Below are positions 18,422 through 27,288 of a stretch of DNA of 64,000 nucleotides, one piece after another; positions within the stretch are counted from its first letter, which is position 1; each line of letters starts with the position of its first letter. The stretch spans positions 1 to 64,000 of the forward strand of contig CAYJEN010000003.1 of the NCBI GenBank assembly GCA_964369185.1. The letters run 5' to 3'. The notes below the pieces were generated by a model. It saw nothing but the letters and a program-made list of their open reading frames with translations. It was not told where the DNA came from and did not search any database. The stretch is from CAYJAZ01 sp964369185. GTDB lineage: Bacteria; Desulfobacterota; Desulfovibrionia; Desulfovibrionales; Desulfovibrionaceae. The position numbers and the translations under genes are program-made.

Positions 18422-19711
18422 ATGAAATATTTTTCAATTAGTCTAGGTTGCCCTAAAAATAGGGTTGACACTGAAAGACTTCTTGGTTCTATGCCGGAAG
18501 TTGAAATGGTTGAAGACTGCTTCGATGCAGAAGTTATCCTTATCAATACTTGTGCTTTTATTGCACCTGCCATTCAAGAAACTGTTCGCACAATTATAAG
18601 CGCAGTTGAAGATATGAATGAAATGGAAACAAGACCATTCCTTGTTGTTGCTGGCTGTCTTACAGGTAGATTTGATAAAAAAGATTTATCAGCTGAAATT
18701 CCGGAGGTTGATCTTTGGCTTTCTCCAGATGAACTTGAAACATGGTCAGAACAACTTTGCCATGCACTTAAAATTCCTACAGTAGAACAAAATCGCTTGA
18801 TAAGCACACTTCCATCATATGCATGGCTTAAGATTGGTGAAGGCTGTCAACACAGATGTTCATTCTGTACAATTCCATCAATTCGAGGCAAACACGTTTC
18901 CTACTCTAAAAACTTCCTTGTTGATGAAGCAAGAAGAGCCGCAAAACAAGGCGTTAAAGAAATTGTGCTTGTTGCGCAAGACGTTACATCTTGGAGAGAT
19001 TCTGACCCTACTGAATCAAGAAAAGATTTACGCCCGCTTCTTGAAGGTCTTATAAGTATTGGTGATATTGAACGTATTCGTCTTATGTATCTTTATCCAT
19101 CAGGTCTTACAAACGATTTATTAAAATTTATGGCAGAAGCAGATAAAAAACTTCTCCCGTATTTTGATGTTCCACTACAACACGCACACGAAGATATTCT
19201 AAAAAATATGGGTAGACCTTTTGCGTCTGACCCTTATGCTGTTGTTGAGAAAATCAGAAATTATATGCCTCATGCCGCTTTAAGAACATCACTTATAGTT
19301 GGTTTTCCGGGTGAAAATGAAACTCATTACGACAAAGTATGTAAATTTGTTGAAGATGTACGTTTTCATAATCTTGGAGTATTTGCCTATCAAGCAGAAG
19401 AGGGCACAAAAGCCGCTGATATGCCGAATCAAGTTGAAGATGCTACAAAAGAGTGGCGTCGTGATAATCTTATGGAAATTCAAGCAGAAATCAGCGAAGA
19501 AATTTTATCATCATATTTGGGAGCAAATGAGGAACTTCTCATTGACACACCAATTGAGGACTGGCAAGGTTTATATTCAGCACGGACATGGTTTCAAGCG
19601 CCGGAGGTTGACGGCATAACCTATGTAAGCGGTGAAAATATTAAACCGGGTCAAATAGTTAGAGCTGAAATCATAGAAACAAAAGAATATGATCTTGTAG
19701 CTCTAGTGTAA
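18422..19711 (+). CDS. rimO: Ribosomal protein S12 methylthiotransferase RimO
   Basis: RimO is a radical-SAM enzyme with two [4Fe-4S] clusters that methylthiolates an Asp of ribosomal protein S12. The N-terminal UPF0004 domain carries conserved Cys residues (SLGCPKNRVDTE, INTCAF, VAGC). The radical-SAM domain has the CxxxCxxC motif in CQHRCSFCTIPSIRG, and a C-terminal TRAM domain follows. At 429 residues the length is normal. It lies 14 bases after the HD gene and 19 bases before the lipoprotein gene. Confidence 0.96.
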   Translation: MKYFSISLGCPKNRVDTERLLGSMPEVEMVEDCFDAEVILINTCAFIAPAIQETVRTIISAVEDMNEMETRPFLVVAGCLTGRFDKKDLSAEIPEVDLWLSPDELETWSEQLCHALKIPTVEQNRLISTLPSYAWLKIGEGCQHRCSFCTIPSIRGKHVSYSKNFLVDEARRAAKQGVKEIVLVAQDVTSWRDSDPTESRKDLRPLLEGLISIGDIERIRLMYLYPSGLTNDLLKFMAEADKKLLPYFDVPLQHAHEDILKNMGRPFASDPYAVVEKIRNYMPHAALRTSLIVGFPGENETHYDKVCKFVEDVRFHNLGVFAYQAEEGTKAADMPNQVEDATKEWRRDNLMEIQAEISEEILSSYLGANEELLIDTPIEDWQGLYSARTWFQAPEVDGITYVSGENIKPGQIVRAEIIETKEYDLVALV

Positions 19712-19730
19712 TAAAGTAGAAAGGATTAAT

Positions 19731-21350
19731 ATGTATAGACTTTTAATTAGTATTTGTATCTTATTTCCGCTTGTAGTAAGCATTCATGGCTGTTCATCAC
19801 ACTCTGCAATTACAAGCGATACAGTAATTAGCCCATCTTCAGTTATTGGAGAATGGGAGGTTGATGATAGTATTTATATTCTTGATATGTCCGGTCAGCT
19901 TACAACTCTCAATAAGAGTGGTGCTTCAGGTGACACTTGGAAACTTCAAGGAAACACACTTATTTTAAACTTTTTAGATTCTCCGGCAAATCCGCCAAGC
20001 TCTCAAGTTTGGACTTTCAAAAATATAAGAAGTTCACGTATTACTCTTGAAAATCAAGATGGTTTACAAAAAACTTGGGAAAAATCAAGTGAAGAAATTG
20101 TTTCTTTACAAGGTGAATTCTTTATACTTGAACGTATGGCTCTTCCACCTGAAGTTACTCTTCGTATAAGAATTACTCAGGACGGCAGTAAAGAACCTAT
20201 TTTAGATACTCTTCATACAGAAATTGGTAATCTTCCAATAAAATTCTCAACTTACTATGAAGCAAAAAAAGCAAATCCTAAGCTTCCACTTAGACTTTCA
20301 GCTGTAGTTTATTATAAAGAAAATGCAATTTTCAGCACTGCAGAGCCTCTTATCATTTTACAAGGTATGAAGCTTCAACCGATTCGCCTTGTACGAGCAA
20401 TGCCGGAAGAAACAGCTCCTGAGCTTCTTTCACCTCCACTTGCTTATTCCTATTTCCATAAAACAGCGTTTAGAAATCAACACTCTGCGCAGTTATATTT
20501 AGAAGATCATCATTTGTTTTTTCTTGTGCAACAAGCTGTTGATTCAAATGAAGATGAAGAATATATCACTTGGGGACACTGGAATCAAATTGATAGAGGG
20601 CATAGCATAGAACTTCTTATTGCCGGAGAAGAAACAGTTATAGGTACTGTTCAAGTTGATAATAGCATAACTTTTGATTCATTACCGCATTTTCCGGAGC
20701 TTCCAGCAATGAAGTTTACTCCTTTTGAACAAAAAGGCTCTGAAACACGCTCCTTTTCAATTATTGGAAGTGTAAGAAAAAATGGAAATACTTACGAAGT
20801 TCAACCATGCGGATTAGAAAAGTTTTATCCTTTAACCGGAAACACTCAAGAACTTTCAAGCTATCTTAAAGAAGGTGAAAATACTCATCTTCAAATGCTT
20901 GTAAAATTCCTTCGTTCAGAAGAATTTCATATTGAAGAAATTATTAAAGTAAGTAAAACAAATCTTTGTAATAGTTCTGATAAGCTTTCAGCTCTTCAAG
21001 ATACTTACTGGAGATTAACTCACCAAGATGGTAAAAATATTATTTATACCGAAGATGCTCAACCTCATCTTATAATCCGTTCAAATCCAAAAGGGAAACC
21101 AAATGGAGAAGGTGGTGGTTCTGATGGGTGTAATACTTTCTTCTTCAATTGGGAAGAAGGCGAAAATAGCGCTCTTTCAATCGCACTTGGAGGGAGCACA
21201 ATGAGACTTTGTCCTACTGATATTGAAACTCAAGCTCGTGAATATCTACAAAATCTTGCAGAGGTAAATAGTTATTCTCTTCAAGGTTCTATCCTCAAAC
21301 TTAAAAAAGATGATACAGTGCTCGCAACCTTTGAGGCTGTAGAATTATAA
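19731..21350 (+). CDS. Multidomain lipoprotein with YbaY/YscW-like and META/HslJ-like domains
   Basis: A predicted outer-membrane-directed lipoprotein of 539 residues. The signal ends IHGC with lipid Cys21, and residue +2 is Ser, not an inner-membrane Asp. Three parts can be seen. Residues about 35-120 form a small beta-rich domain (GEWEVDDSIYILDMSG) like lipocalin/NlpE-type modules. Residues 122-210 resemble the YbaY/YscW pilotin fold (LPPEVTLRIRI). Residues about 425-539 resemble the META/HslJ domain (DTYWRL, DGCNTFFFNW, STMRLCP). A function in envelope or stress handling is only inferred. It sits between rimO and recO. Confidence 0.75.
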   Translation: MYRLLISICILFPLVVSIHGCSSHSAITSDTVISPSSVIGEWEVDDSIYILDMSGQLTTLNKSGASGDTWKLQGNTLILNFLDSPANPPSSQVWTFKNIRSSRITLENQDGLQKTWEKSSEEIVSLQGEFFILERMALPPEVTLRIRITQDGSKEPILDTLHTEIGNLPIKFSTYYEAKKANPKLPLRLSAVVYYKENAIFSTAEPLIILQGMKLQPIRLVRAMPEETAPELLSPPLAYSYFHKTAFRNQHSAQLYLEDHHLFFLVQQAVDSNEDEEYITWGHWNQIDRGHSIELLIAGEETVIGTVQVDNSITFDSLPHFPELPAMKFTPFEQKGSETRSFSIIGSVRKNGNTYEVQPCGLEKFYPLTGNTQELSSYLKEGENTHLQMLVKFLRSEEFHIEEIIKVSKTNLCNSSDKLSALQDTYWRLTHQDGKNIIYTEDAQPHLIIRSNPKGKPNGEGGGSDGCNTFFFNWEEGENSALSIALGGSTMRLCPTDIETQAREYLQNLAEVNSYSLQGSILKLKKDDTVLATFEAVEL

Positions 21351-21354
21351 TATT

Positions 21355-22098
21355 ATGCACGATGTCGCACTTATTCTAAATGTTGGAAAATTTAGAGAAT
21401 ATGATGCGTGGGTTCGTCTATTAACAAGACAATCCGGAATATGCACTGCCTTTGCCTTTGGCGCAAGTAAGAGCAGAAGGCGTTTTGCGGGTTGTCTTGA
21501 TGTATTTAATATAGTACACGTAACTATTGAAAAAAGTAGAAAAAATTCTTTTCTCCAACTTCAAGAAACTTCACTTATCGAATCTTTTGAATTTAGGAAC
21601 GACTGGAAACTTGTAGGGATTGGTATGAATTGCCTCCGCTTTGTTGAGGCTCTAAATATTGCGCCTGAAACAAGTGAACTTAGTTATGACTTCGTACTTG
21701 ATTTTCTTAAAAGACTCCCACAATTTTCTCAGCAAGCGGCTCTAATGCCTCCACTTTTTCGTTTTAAACTTGGCTGTATTCAAGGATATGCGCCAAACAT
21801 CACATCATGCGTACGCTGCAAATGTGGAATATATAATACTCCGTCAGTTTTTTCTGTACAAGAGGGTGGTATTCTTTGCCCTGATTGTAAGCATAAGTCT
21901 TTATCAACTGCAATGCATATAGATATTTCAGGAGAAACTCTCAATTATTTGCAAGATGTGCAAAACTATTCGCCTCATGTATGGCTAGATGAAGAAATTC
22001 CGATATTTATAGCACAACAGTATGGAAAAGTTATTGATGCCTTTACTCAATACCATCTTGGTTTAGAGTGGCACAAAAACCGCTTTGTTCAGTTGTAG
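21355..22098 (+). CDS. recO: DNA repair protein RecO
   Basis: RecO loads RecA with RecR at single-stranded gaps. The 247-residue protein has the N-terminal OB-fold (residues 1-80, with FGASKSRRRFAG) and a helical C-terminal domain with a zinc-type Cys cluster (CVRCKCG ... CPDC). It starts 4 bases after the lipoprotein stop with little ribosome-site sequence of its own, so translation is probably coupled. It ends the kdsB-recO run and is followed by repeat copy D. Confidence 0.92.
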   Translation: MHDVALILNVGKFREYDAWVRLLTRQSGICTAFAFGASKSRRRFAGCLDVFNIVHVTIEKSRKNSFLQLQETSLIESFEFRNDWKLVGIGMNCLRFVEALNIAPETSELSYDFVLDFLKRLPQFSQQAALMPPLFRFKLGCIQGYAPNITSCVRCKCGIYNTPSVFSVQEGGILCPDCKHKSLSTAMHIDISGETLNYLQDVQNYSPHVWLDEEIPIFIAQQYGKVIDAFTQYHLGLEWHKNRFVQL

Positions 22099-22117
22099 GG
22101 TAAATTTTTATGGAGAT

Positions 22118-22245
22118 GCCTTCGGCGACCAAGGGAACTTTTCCCACGGAAATAATTTCCTTTGGAAACCTTACTTTTTTTATTTTGTTCCTCAATAAAA
22201 AGAGTAATTGTTTACAAAATAAAGTTGTTACTTTAGTCTAAAAAA
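22118..22245 (+). repeat. Dispersed 3'-flank element, copy D (after recO)
   Basis: It begins 19 bases after the recO stop. Hairpin 1 is GCC-TTC-GGC (22118-22126). The second unit is branched: outer CCAA/TTGG enclosing GGGAACTTTTCCC and GGAAATAATTTCC. Hairpin 3 has a stem of about 14 bp (22171-22184 with 22194-22207) and the 9-base loop TTGTTCCTC. The first 30 bases nearly match copy A at 4630-4601 on the other strand. Confidence 0.7.
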
Positions 22246-22288
22246 AACAGTTGTATTGCCAAGGATAAACTAGCACTGGAGTTATAAA

Positions 22289-23062
22289 ATGAAAAAAGAA
22301 GTACTCTTTCTTATTCATGGGTATATGAGCGTAAAAGAGGATATGTCTCTTCTTGAAGATGCTTTTCAAAATCACGATTATGTTATTCATAATGTTGAGA
22401 TTATCGGTCATGATAATGCAACTCCTGATGAGTTTATGCTCTATTTTTGGGACGATTGGTTCAAATCTGTAGAAAAGCAGTTTCTCGCATATAAAAATGA
22501 GGGATATCAAATCAACCTTGTAGGGCACTCTATGGGGGGATTATTGGCTCTTGCTCTTACTCAAAAGTATCAAGAGTGGGTGAAATCAATAGTTACTCTT
22601 TCAACTCCTATTTACATAAACAGATATTATCCAATTGAAATTACAAATAAACTTTGTTTTCTAGCACCTCTTACAAAAAGCTTTATTCCTAAAATTGCAA
22701 AAAGCACACTGACAGGTAAAAAAGCTGAAAATGGAAAAGAAACTTACTACTATCCTCCTCAGCTTGATTCACTTTTTGTTGCGATGCGTGAAATACGTAG
22801 AAACTTACATATAATTCAAGTGCCGGTTCTAGCATTGCAAGCTTTTGATGATAAAACGGTTCCTGATTCAAATCCGTTTGAAATAACAAAAAGAGTTTCC
22901 TCAAAGAAGAAAACTCTTAAAATGTATACGATTGAAGATCCAAAATCTAAAAAACATCAGATTATAAATCATCCCGAAACTTATGAAAAAGTTATTGCGG
23001 ATATTCGTGAATTTTTAGAAAGTGTTTCTAAATTCAGAAAAAATGCAAAAGAATTAATTTAA
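22289..23062 (+). CDS. Alpha/beta-hydrolase (carboxylesterase/lipase-like)
   Basis: A cytoplasmic serine hydrolase of 257 residues with no signal peptide. The oxyanion-side motif LIHGYMS, the nucleophile elbow GHSMGG (Ser about residue 80), the acid in AFDDKTVP and a C-terminal His in KHQIINHPE make a full catalytic triad. It resembles the Est30-like carboxylesterases in size and layout. The natural substrate is unknown. It has a GGAG ribosome site and stands alone between repeat copy D and a convergent regulator gene. Confidence 0.85.
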   Translation: MKKEVLFLIHGYMSVKEDMSLLEDAFQNHDYVIHNVEIIGHDNATPDEFMLYFWDDWFKSVEKQFLAYKNEGYQINLVGHSMGGLLALALTQKYQEWVKSIVTLSTPIYINRYYPIEITNKLCFLAPLTKSFIPKIAKSTLTGKKAENGKETYYYPPQLDSLFVAMREIRRNLHIIQVPVLALQAFDDKTVPDSNPFEITKRVSSKKKTLKMYTIEDPKSKKHQIINHPETYEKVIADIREFLESVSKFRKNAKELI

Positions 23063-23092
23063 AAACATATCCTATAAGAAAATAAGCTATAA

Positions 23093-23122
23093 AAAAAGAG
23101 AGAAAACTTACTCTTTTTATTG
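23093..23122 (+). terminator. Terminator after the hydrolase gene
   Basis: AAAAAGAG (23093-23100) pairs with CTCTTTTT (23111-23118) across a 10-base loop, about 30 bases after the hydrolase stop. Being A/T-flanked on both sides it could also serve the convergent regulator gene. Confidence 0.6.
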
Positions 23123-23182
23123 AATATGTTTCCTCTCTCAAGAAAGATATCTAGAAACTGGCTTTAGATATATCAATTCTAT

Positions 23183-24736
23183 CTAGCCTTTAGTATATTT
23201 CTTAGCATTAAGGTTATATTTTTTAATCTTATAGTTGATAATTCTGTATGATGTTTTTAAATCTTGTGCCGCTTTAAACATATTACCGTTTGCCTTTACA
23301 AGAGCATCAACAATAAGTTCTTTTTCAAAATTGCTAACAGCCTCTGTGAGCGGTAAATCAGATTTTGTATTTGTACTGCTTGCAGTTTGAATAGAAGGCG
23401 GAAGGTCCGTCGCACGGATAACACTATCTTCACAATGTTCTATAGCGTGCAGAACGCTTGCCTTAAGTTCTGGGATATTACCTGAATAATAATAGGAAGA
23501 TAAGAGCTCAATAGCAGGGTAAGAGATACGTTTTACATCTGTATTTTCTTTTTCTTGAGCATCTTGTTTAAGGAAAAATTCAGCAAGAGGAATTATATCT
23601 TCTCTACGTTCACGCAATGGCGGAAGTGTCGTGTGCTGGAATTTTAAGCGAAGTGCAAGTTCTTCTAGGAAGTCACCTTTTCTTACAAGATCATCCAAAG
23701 TTGAGTCTGTTGATGCAATAATACGCATACTTAATTGCACTGATTGTTCACTGCCAATACGTGTTATTGCGCCCTCAGTAAGGACTTTAAGAAGGATTTT
23801 TTGCGCTTCTAGCGGAAGTTTATGTATCGAATCAATATATAAAGTGCCGTGTGCGCTTGCTTCAAAAATTCCTTTTTTTGTCTGTAGTGCACTTGGGAAG
23901 GCATTTTTCACATATCCACACATAGATTTTATTGTTTCATTAATATCGTTGCTTGTATTATCAGCATAAAATATTGTGAAAGGAAGAAATCTTTTCGGGC
24001 TAAGCGAATGTATACGTCTTGCAAAATATTCTTTACCTGCACCTTTTTCACCATATAATAGCACCGGTGATGAAGATAAAGCAAAAGCGTTCGCCTGTTC
24101 AAGTAAGAGTTTCATTTTCTTTGAATGTGCAACAAAAGGTAGAGTTTCTGTTGGTAGTTCAGTATTTTGATTCCCTTGTAGATTATTCTGAAAGTTCTTT
24201 GTTTGGAAGTATGCAACTTGCATTGATATTAAGTTAGCTAATACTTCAAGAAACTGGCGTCTTACCTCTAAATCTTCAATATTTAGAGAAATTGAATCTG
24301 TTCCTAGAGTTCCTAATACTTCACGCGGAACAAAGGATGCATCAGAAAGTGAAGGAGCCGCAAAAATAGGAACGCAGATAAAAGCTAGTTCATCTAATTC
24401 CTTTTGAGTTCTTGTAAACAGCAGATTACACAAGGTTTTATCTTGTGACATTTTAGGTGCGATTATAGATTTTGCAGTTGCAAATACTTGCCCTGTAATC
24501 CCTTTGCCGGGTGCATATTCTTCATGATTTCTGCGTGGTTCATTTTGAGCAACTCGAAGCTTTAAAAGACCTGTTTCAGGATCAAATAAAACAATATGTG
24601 GGCGCACAAAGCCATGGGAATTTGCCAATGCTTCAAGAACAGAACTTAATTGCGCTTGCAATGGTTGTTCGTAATTGAATTGAGCAGTTACAACTTTTAA
24701 TGTATCTATAAGATTGGTGACGGTATCAGTTATCAT
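23183..24736 (-). CDS. NifA-like regulator: GAF, degenerate AAA+ and Fis-type HTH
   Basis: The architecture matches sigma-54 activators of the NifA class: a GAF-like sensor (residues 20-175), an AAA+ domain (about 200-430) and a C-terminal Fis-type helix-turn-helix (475-510). Walker A is intact (GEKGAGKE, 229-236) and the Arg finger is kept (Arg363), but the sigma-54-contacting GAFTGA loop reads NAFPSA (278-283), and the Walker B acidic pair is DS (Asp302-Ser303) instead of DE. It may therefore bind DNA and ATP without driving sigma-54 open-complex formation. It starts 9 bases after the TPR gene with no clear ribosome site. Confidence 0.85.
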   Translation of the reverse strand: MITDTVTNLIDTLKVVTAQFNYEQPLQAQLSSVLEALANSHGFVRPHIVLFDPETGLLKLRVAQNEPRRNHEEYAPGKGITGQVFATAKSIIAPKMSQDKTLCNLLFTRTQKELDELAFICVPIFAAPSLSDASFVPREVLGTLGTDSISLNIEDLEVRRQFLEVLANLISMQVAYFQTKNFQNNLQGNQNTELPTETLPFVAHSKKMKLLLEQANAFALSSSPVLLYGEKGAGKEYFARRIHSLSPKRFLPFTIFYADNTSNDINETIKSMCGYVKNAFPSALQTKKGIFEASAHGTLYIDSIHKLPLEAQKILLKVLTEGAITRIGSEQSVQLSMRIIASTDSTLDDLVRKGDFLEELALRLKFQHTTLPPLRERREDIIPLAEFFLKQDAQEKENTDVKRISYPAIELLSSYYYSGNIPELKASVLHAIEHCEDSVIRATDLPPSIQTASSTNTKSDLPLTEAVSNFEKELIVDALVKANGNMFKAAQDLKTSYRIINYKIKKYNLNAKKYTKG

Positions 24737-24745
24737 ATTTTATAA

Positions 24746-25510
24746 TTATTTAGAAAGTTTAGCAATTCTGTTTTTATAGTATGCAACAGCTTCAGCAGAA
24801 CCGATATCTGTTTTTTCAACAAGTTCTTTGTAGCTTGCAATTGCTTTTTCTGTATTACCTGAAATTTCAGCAAGCACAGCAATTTCTTCTAGAATTGTTG
24901 AATAAATTTGTTTTGGTGCTACTTTAATATAGTCTTCCATGAGTTGAAGACCTTTAGCTGCTTCATTATTCATAAGATAAACGTCAACAAGAGCAAGATT
25001 CAAGCTGATTGTAAGGCTTGAGTTTGCATCAAGGTGAATAGCTTCTTTAAGTTTTTCGATAGCAACAGGATATTTTTGAAGTTCAGTCGCTGCGCCTGCT
25101 TCTTCGATAAGAAGATAGATTTTGAAATCTTCTGGAGCAGTTTGAGCAAATTCGCCTAACTCACCAAGTCTTTCATTCGCATCTTGAATATCAAGAATTT
25201 GTTGGAACTTTACTTGTTGTTCTGCAAAGGTTGATTCAGTTCTCCACTGATAAATACCCCATCCTGCAATTGCAACAATAGCTACAACAATAAAGAAAAT
25301 GATTTTTGAAATGTTTTTAAGAACAAATTCTAAAAGAGGAGCTGCTTCTGCTGAAGTTTCAGCTTTTAGTTCACTTTGTAGTTCTTGAAGAAGTGCGTGT
25401 TGTTCTTCTTTACTGAGTTTTTCTATATCCTGTATGTCTAGTCTGTTTTTATCGATTGAGTTTGTAGCCGGAGTTGAACTTAGTTGTTGTGATTTTTTTT
25501 GTTGTGACAT
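24746..25510 (-). CDS. Membrane-anchored TPR protein
   Basis: The protein has 254 residues: a hydrophilic, Gln/Ser/Leu-rich cytoplasmic N-terminus (about 65 residues), one transmembrane helix (KIIFFIVVAIVAIAGWGIYQW) and a C-terminal TPR solenoid of about four repeats. The layout is like YfgM/TPR_21 proteins, which work at the membrane in envelope protein folding; the role here is inferred. A clear AGGGAA ribosome site precedes ATG. It is cotranscribed with the NifA-like gene downstream, which may suggest a sensing partnership. Confidence 0.75.
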   Translation of the reverse strand: MSQQKKSQQLSSTPATNSIDKNRLDIQDIEKLSKEEQHALLQELQSELKAETSAEAAPLLEFVLKNISKIIFFIVVAIVAIAGWGIYQWRTESTFAEQQVKFQQILDIQDANERLGELGEFAQTAPEDFKIYLLIEEAGAATELQKYPVAIEKLKEAIHLDANSSLTISLNLALVDVYLMNNEAAKGLQLMEDYIKVAPKQIYSTILEEIAVLAEISGNTEKAIASYKELVEKTDIGSAEAVAYYKNRIAKLSK

Positions 25511-25694
25511 ACTGTTCCCTTACAAATATAATAATTTTTTTATTTTAAAATCTGATTTGTGAGAATATAGCTTTTTTACAAAAAAGTCAAATTCGATTTG
25601 ATTATTTTTATCTTGCAAAAATTTAAAATAAAGATAATTATTTAAAGGTGCTTTTTAGCAAAAAACTTCAGTATATTTAAAAGAGGATAGGCTT

Positions 25695-27149
25695 ATGATT
25701 TCTTTCTTTCAAGCAGAGCTAACTTGCGAAAATCTTTCCGCTAGAGTCAATGATTTACTTGGGTTTATAGATAAACTTTCTCACGAATGTGAACTGCTTT
25801 TTGTATCATACAATTTCTTGCAGAGTTATAAAGATAAAAACTCAGCATCAGCTGTTCTTTTGGATCAAGAAAAAGATGAAGCTTTAAAAGTTCTATCTTT
25901 CAAACTACCAAAAAAGTTAACTCTTGTTTTAGCCGAAAATGACTCCCTTCTAATTATAAACGATGGCGCAGTTAAATCACAGCCTATAAATTCAACTCTT
26001 TCTCTGTTTGAGAAAGAGTTTTCTTTTTCAAAAAATGATTTAGCTTTTACTAAGAAAAGTGATTTGCATATTCATTATAATGCAAATCCTTACACTCTAA
26101 CGAGACAAATAGAAGCAGAGAGTGCAGTAAATGCAATGGTTAAAGATTCTTCAACACCATGCTTATGGCTTAATAGTGTTTATACTTTTGAGGGTGAAAT
26201 ATATAATGGTCAGTCGTTCTATATAGACAATAATGCTTCTTTAAAAATCCGTGCTAAGGCTTTTGAGGCGGATATTTGCTGTCTTGATGAAAATATAATC
26301 ACTCCTTTATTTACAGATAAGTATGAAAAAATATTCAAAGCCCTTACATTTGGAATACGAGCTCATATTAAAGAAACCGGTCTTACAAAGGCTGTTTTAG
26401 GGCTTTCAGGTGGGATTGACTCCACTCTTGTAGCGATGCTTGCCGTTGAAGCTTTAGGAGCAGAAAATGTGTATGGCTTGCTTATGCCATCACCTCACTC
26501 ATCTGGTCATAGTGTAAAAGATGCTGAAGAGTTGGCAAATAACTTGAAAATAGAATACAAGGTTTTACAGATAAATGAATGTATGAGTGCTTTTCATGCT
26601 TTGCTTAATCCTCTTGCAGGTGAATATAAAGCAACTGACTATAATAATTCACTAATGCTTCAAAATTTACAGTCGCGCATACGTGCAGTTCTTATTATGG
26701 GCTTTGCAAATGCTTTGCCTGCTTTTGTGCTTGGAACTGGGAACAAATCAGAAGAATGTATGGGATACTGCACTCTTTATGGCGATTCGTGTGGCGGACT
26801 TTTCCCAATTGGCGACCTCTATAAAGAAGAAGTTTATGAACTCTGTAAATGGTATAATAACTATAAGGGTGCAGAGATTATTCCTACAAATTGCCTTATA
26901 AAAGAACCAAGTGCAGAACTTGCACCGGATCAAAAAGATACTGACTCACTTCCGCCTTATCCCGTTTTAGATTCATTTTTGGTAGATATGCTTGAAAATA
27001 ATATAAATCCTTTTAAAATTGAGCACTTATTTACAAATCAGGAACGTATAAACGTCCTAAAGAAAATGAAAAATGCCGAATTTAAAAGACAACAAGCAGC
27101 GCCTATTTTAAAAATTACAAATGTAACTATTGGAAAAGACTGGAAATAG
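25695..27149 (+). CDS. nadE: NAD+ synthetase with degenerate N-terminal glutaminase domain
   Basis: NadE amidates nicotinate adenine dinucleotide to NAD+. The C-terminal synthetase (from about residue 215) is complete: P-loop LGLSGGIDSTLVA near residue 236, GTGNKSE, and KEPSAEL. The N-terminal nitrilase-like part is short, and the segments that normally hold catalytic Glu, Lys and Cys lack them; only structural echoes such as YNANPYTLTR and LNSVYTFEGEIYNGQSF remain. The enzyme is 484 residues against about 540 or more for glutamine-dependent forms. It probably uses free ammonia or an outside glutaminase. Ribosome site AGAGGATAGG. Confidence 0.88.
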   Translation: MISFFQAELTCENLSARVNDLLGFIDKLSHECELLFVSYNFLQSYKDKNSASAVLLDQEKDEALKVLSFKLPKKLTLVLAENDSLLIINDGAVKSQPINSTLSLFEKEFSFSKNDLAFTKKSDLHIHYNANPYTLTRQIEAESAVNAMVKDSSTPCLWLNSVYTFEGEIYNGQSFYIDNNASLKIRAKAFEADICCLDENIITPLFTDKYEKIFKALTFGIRAHIKETGLTKAVLGLSGGIDSTLVAMLAVEALGAENVYGLLMPSPHSSGHSVKDAEELANNLKIEYKVLQINECMSAFHALLNPLAGEYKATDYNNSLMLQNLQSRIRAVLIMGFANALPAFVLGTGNKSEECMGYCTLYGDSCGGLFPIGDLYKEEVYELCKWYNNYKGAEIIPTNCLIKEPSAELAPDQKDTDSLPPYPVLDSFLVDMLENNINPFKIEHLFTNQERINVLKKMKNAEFKRQQAAPILKITNVTIGKDWK

Positions 27150-27207
27150 CATTAAAATTTCGATAAGTACCTTTTTTCACAAAGAAAATATTCAAATTAT
27201 CAAATTT

Positions 27208-27235
27208 TTGCTTTTCAAATCTAAAGATTTAATAT
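27208..27235 (+). promoter_or_regulatory. Candidate promoter of the Rnf operon
   Basis: TTGCTT (27208-27213) and TAATAT (27230-27235) are 16 bases apart, about 50 bases before the cytochrome start at 27289. The match is moderate; the 139-base gap after nadE contains no better candidate. Confidence 0.35.
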
Positions 27236-27288
27236 AAAGTATTCCGAGAAAAATTATTTTTGTTATAACTTAGGAAAGGGGAAAAACA

